Positions 18,432 to 21,215 of a stretch of 21,215 nt of DNA are shown piece by piece; position 1 is the first letter of the stretch, and the number at the start of each line of letters is the position of its first letter. The DNA lies in the IMG/VR virus record IMGVR_UViG_3300043446_003592, positions 1 to 21,215 of that record, one strand, 5' to 3'. The notes below the pieces were generated by a model, which saw nothing but the letters and a program-made list of their open reading frames with translations, ran no database searches and was not told the origin of the DNA. The translations under genes and the position numbers were made by a program. The DNA is from a virus.

Positions 18432-21187
18432 TATGCACTTGTTTTATAACGTGAATCTGCCCTATTTAGAACCAATTTCAAATCTTGTCCACTTATTCTT
18501 GTTTCAGCAATAAACCCATTATTTGCATTAAAATCTTGTGTTATTGTTGGAATATTTGCAGCTTTTATTGATGGAAGAACTGGAAATGCCCGATTTACTA
18601 ATGCCCTTGATTCGGAAATTGTATCAGCTAAAAATTGTTTTTCCAATTCTTTATTCCCACCAGCCGCAGCCCGATTTACTAATGCCCTTGAATAAGATTT
18701 ACTTAATTCCTCTAATGATTGAGCTGTTTCATCAATTGATTCTGTAAAAGCTTCCGATGAATCTGCTAATTTATTTACCAAAGCCCTGGATGGTAATCCA
18801 TTGGCTAATTCTTGTAATGCTTCAATTGCACCACCTATTGAATCAGAAATCGTTGATGGATCATTTGAAACCAATCCACCTTCAGCCAATTTTAATGGAA
18901 TTTCGGGAACAACCCCACTATTCAAATTGTCAAAAAATGATGACCCATATTTTCTAACCGTAGATGCTTTTATTACATATTCACCATCCGATAACATGGC
19001 CGGAATACTATCTGATGTACTTGTTCCAGGTCCCCTTACTCTTCCTCCTCTCGCATATCCATTGCCTGAATCCAATTTCTTTTGAACGGATTTTTCAAGT
19101 GTTGCGCCAATAAGAGCAAGACCAACACCGGCTGCAATCGCCAGGATTGGATTTTTAAACAAAAGTTTTTTAAAGATGGCAACTTTCACACCAGCTGCAA
19201 TAAATTGTTTGCCAATTTCTTGTAAAGCCTTACCTATTGAAGAAAGACCTGACAACAAAGTATCTTTAAAAGAACCACCCGAAAAAATATCGACTAAACC
19301 ACTGGCAAATGTTGTCGCAAGATCAGCCAATGATCCACTAACAATGTCATTTATTTGTTTTGCAAATTCTTCAGCCGCTTTTAATCTGTCTTGATTTGAC
19401 TTGTCTTCTTTTGCTTTGTCAGTCTGATATTGCTTTAACTGTACCGGAATAATTAATTTTGTTGGTGCTTTGTCACTTACTTGGTTGGCATCTTCAATTA
19501 ATTTCTTTTGCTCCGAATAAAATTGCTTACGATTAAAAGAAATTGGAATGACTGGACGCTGAAATTTAAGAATAGACAATTGGTCATTTAATTCACTTAA
19601 CACATTATCACCCGGCTTTACTTTTAAATTAGTCCGCAGCTTTATTATAGCATCTTGAATTGTTTTTATTTTTTCCTCAAGAACATTGGCACCGGTAACG
19701 TCTGCTTTTATGTCTAAACCCGTTAAATTTTTCTTTAAATCTTCTAAAACTGATTTAACTGTTTCAACTTGGGTAGTTGCTTTTTTTCCTCCCGTTTTAT
19801 CACCACCAATTACCGCATCAACAATTCCACCGGCATTAAATGATTTTATAATATTTTTTGCCTGATTGTCAATGTCATCAACAGTTTTTATTGCTTCTGA
19901 ATTTCTTTCTTTTAATTTCTTTTGAAATAAATCAAAGGCACCTTCAAACTCTTTTGTTCCAGGTTTAAAAGCTGAAGCAAAACCCATGTTTAATGATATT
20001 GCATCGGCAGCACTTATCCCAGTTTTTTTTGCCCTTTCTAAAGTATCATTTAATGTATTAACTTGACTTAAAGCCTTCTGATATTTATCTGTTGAATATA
20101 ATTCTGTAATTTTTCCAACTGAAGCTTCAGCCCTTGCTTTGGCAATTATTGATTGGGTAAGTTCTTCATATTTTGTTTTGGCATTACCGGCAAGAATTGC
20201 TTCATTGCTTAAATTACCAAAATAAGCCGGGTAAAGTTTTTGAAGTTCATCAACAGCTTTATTTCTTGTTTTTAAACTTTCTGTTTGATCTTGTGAAACC
20301 TGATAAAGAATCCGCAATTTTGTGACTTCTTCAGCACTGTTTTTAGCAGCTTCAGCCGTTATGTCTTTGTAGTTTTCTAAATTTTTATTTGTAAAACCTA
20401 TGGCTTCAGAAATTTTACCCCAATTGGCAATCAATAAACCAAGGCCGACAGCAAACACACCAATTCCCGTTGCTATTAAAGCCGTTTTAAATACCCCTAA
20501 AGCCGCTGAACTTGCTGTTGTGGCAACTGCTGCTGTTTCTTGTGCAACTGCCATTCCTTCTGTCGCAACTGCACTTGTATTGGTTGCTGCTGAATTGGTA
20601 ATTTGGGCAGCTGAATTTGCAACCGTTGTTGCCGTGTCTTCAACCTTTTTAACAGAAACTATTCCCAATTGAAGGGCTAAAGCTTTAAACGCATCCTTAC
20701 TGGCAAGTATTTGGTTTAACCCTTGTGAAATAGCCAATGCCCCTTGAACCTTTGCCAATGCTTCGGCAACCTCTTTTGATTTAGTACCAAATAAAGCCTG
20801 AACACCCGTAATGGCTGTCAATGCACCAGTTGCCCCGCCAACAGCATTTGCAAAACCCTTGAATTTAGCATCCGGGTCGAAAGCATCCAAAACCAATTTT
20901 GAATCCTCAATGGCATCTTTTATTCCAGCCGCTTTTTGAGCTGCCGCTTTAGCTTGAACAGAAGTAACACCAAATTTTTCAATTACCCTTTGAAGTTCGG
21001 CTTGTGCTGCTCTAAATTGCTGATTTAATCGTTGAAATGGTTCGGGTTCAATATTGGAACCAAGTGGTTTTTGGCTGTTTACTTCTTTTGTTTTATCACC
21101 GATGTTTTTAACACCATCCTGAACTTGCTTTAATTTATTTAAACCGTCTTTTAAATCAACGGATATTGGAATCCTAATTTCAGCCAT
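18431..21187 (-). CDS. Tape measure protein
   Basis: The 918-residue protein has the length, Ala/Lys/Gln-rich helical composition and layout of a siphovirus tape measure protein, which sets tail length and is ejected into the host. Residues 1-220 are helical with coiled-coil segments; 225-255 (ALGVFKTALIATGIGVFAVG) are hydrophobic, and a second hydrophobic stretch lies near residue 675 (ILAIAAGVGLALIGATL). Residues 713-745 contain GGRVRGPGTSTSDSIPAML and DGEYVIKAS, a C-terminal motif widespread in tape measure proteins. After it come three SRALVN repeats (residues 800, 833, 860). It is the first gene of the visible late operon; only 28 bp of upstream sequence are present. Confidence 0.9.
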   Translation of the reverse strand: MAEIRIPISVDLKDGLNKLKQVQDGVKNIGDKTKEVNSQKPLGSNIEPEPFQRLNQQFRAAQAELQRVIEKFGVTSVQAKAAAQKAAGIKDAIEDSKLVLDAFDPDAKFKGFANAVGGATGALTAITGVQALFGTKSKEVAEALAKVQGALAISQGLNQILASKDAFKALALQLGIVSVKKVEDTATTVANSAAQITNSAATNTSAVATEGMAVAQETAAVATTASSAALGVFKTALIATGIGVFAVGLGLLIANWGKISEAIGFTNKNLENYKDITAEAAKNSAEEVTKLRILYQVSQDQTESLKTRNKAVDELQKLYPAYFGNLSNEAILAGNAKTKYEELTQSIIAKARAEASVGKITELYSTDKYQKALSQVNTLNDTLERAKKTGISAADAISLNMGFASAFKPGTKEFEGAFDLFQKKLKERNSEAIKTVDDIDNQAKNIIKSFNAGGIVDAVIGGDKTGGKKATTQVETVKSVLEDLKKNLTGLDIKADVTGANVLEEKIKTIQDAIIKLRTNLKVKPGDNVLSELNDQLSILKFQRPVIPISFNRKQFYSEQKKLIEDANQVSDKAPTKLIIPVQLKQYQTDKAKEDKSNQDRLKAAEEFAKQINDIVSGSLADLATTFASGLVDIFSGGSFKDTLLSGLSSIGKALQEIGKQFIAAGVKVAIFKKLLFKNPILAIAAGVGLALIGATLEKSVQKKLDSGNGYARGGRVRGPGTSTSDSIPAMLSDGEYVIKASTVRKYGSSFFDNLNSGVVPEIPLKLAEGGLVSNDPSTISDSIGGAIEALQELANGLPSRALVNKLADSSEAFTESIDETAQSLEELSKSYSRALVNRAAAGGNKELEKQFLADTISESRALVNRAFPVLPSIKAANIPTITQDFNANNGFIAETRISGQDLKLVLNRADSRYKTSA
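18588..18691. repeat. Exact 23-bp direct repeat inside the tape measure gene
   Basis: Positions 18588-18610 and 18669-18691 are identical over 23 bp, 81 bp (27 codons) apart, and encode two of the three SRALVNR motifs. The third motif (18773-18790) is diverged at the DNA level (identical peptide, different codons), so the two close copies look like a recent duplication. Confidence 0.7.
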
Positions 21188-21215
21188 TTTTTACTTTTTG
21201 ATGTTTAACAACCCT

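Noticed and set aside
20400-20672. A 90-codon plus-strand Ala/Val-rich frame
   Set aside because: It is the antisense of the Ala/Thr-rich part of the tape measure gene, and low-complexity coding on the other strand explains it.

Overview
The window reads as part of a tailed, siphovirus-like dsDNA phage or prophage of a Bacteroidetes host. The DNA is AT-rich. The best promoter match is the Bacteroidetes/Flavobacterium type (TTG, 17 bp spacer, TAnnTTTG), and most starts lack a strong Shine-Dalgarno sequence. Many products look like Bacteroidetes phage families: a DUF5681-like protein, a NinG/Bet recombination set, a YdaU/DUF1376-like replication protein, a signal-peptide-bearing fibre, and a tape measure protein with the usual Gly-rich C-terminal motif. 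Head genes, portal, large terminase and integrase are not in the window. They would be expected beyond position 21215, upstream of the minus-strand late genes, or beyond the left edge.

Almost everything is on the minus strand and is read from right to left. From 21187 to 9889 there is one tightly packed late operon whose joints are ATGA or TAATG overlaps or 1-3 nt gaps: tape measure, large tail protein, tail-tube-like protein, two fibre-like proteins, a small hypothetical, then a lysis and membrane block (three small membrane proteins including a holin candidate, a lipoprotein with a C-terminal membrane segment resembling a unimolecular spanin, and an M15 peptidase endolysin). The gap at 9647-9888 holds the clearest promoter, overlapped by a 7+5+7 dyad, and probably starts the replication/recombination operon.

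From 9729 to 5394 lie small early proteins, a Bet/RecT annealing protein with companions, NinG, a DnaA-domain-IV-like DNA-binding protein, a YdaU/DUF1376-like replication protein and a possible helicase-loader-like protein. The leader of the YdaU-like gene has two hairpins with exactly complementary 7-nt loops, and its coding sequence carries GC-rich palindromes that could be an internal origin. From 5329 to 3441 is an accessory block: small ORFs, a truncated MEKQTAVEWL-type ORF fused to an integron attC-like hairpin, an NPPY methyltransferase gene flanked by 16-bp direct repeats, a repeat-rich control region, and a PD-(D/E)XK nuclease-like protein.

The only plus-strand genes are a metallophosphoesterase and a tiny HExxH protein (2169-3423). 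Left of them are the DUF5681-like gene, a good intrinsic terminator, and a three-gene carbohydrate module (GT-A-like and GT-D-like glycosyltransferases and a cupin) that reaches the left edge. All family calls rest on reading translated sequence and motifs; no database search was run.
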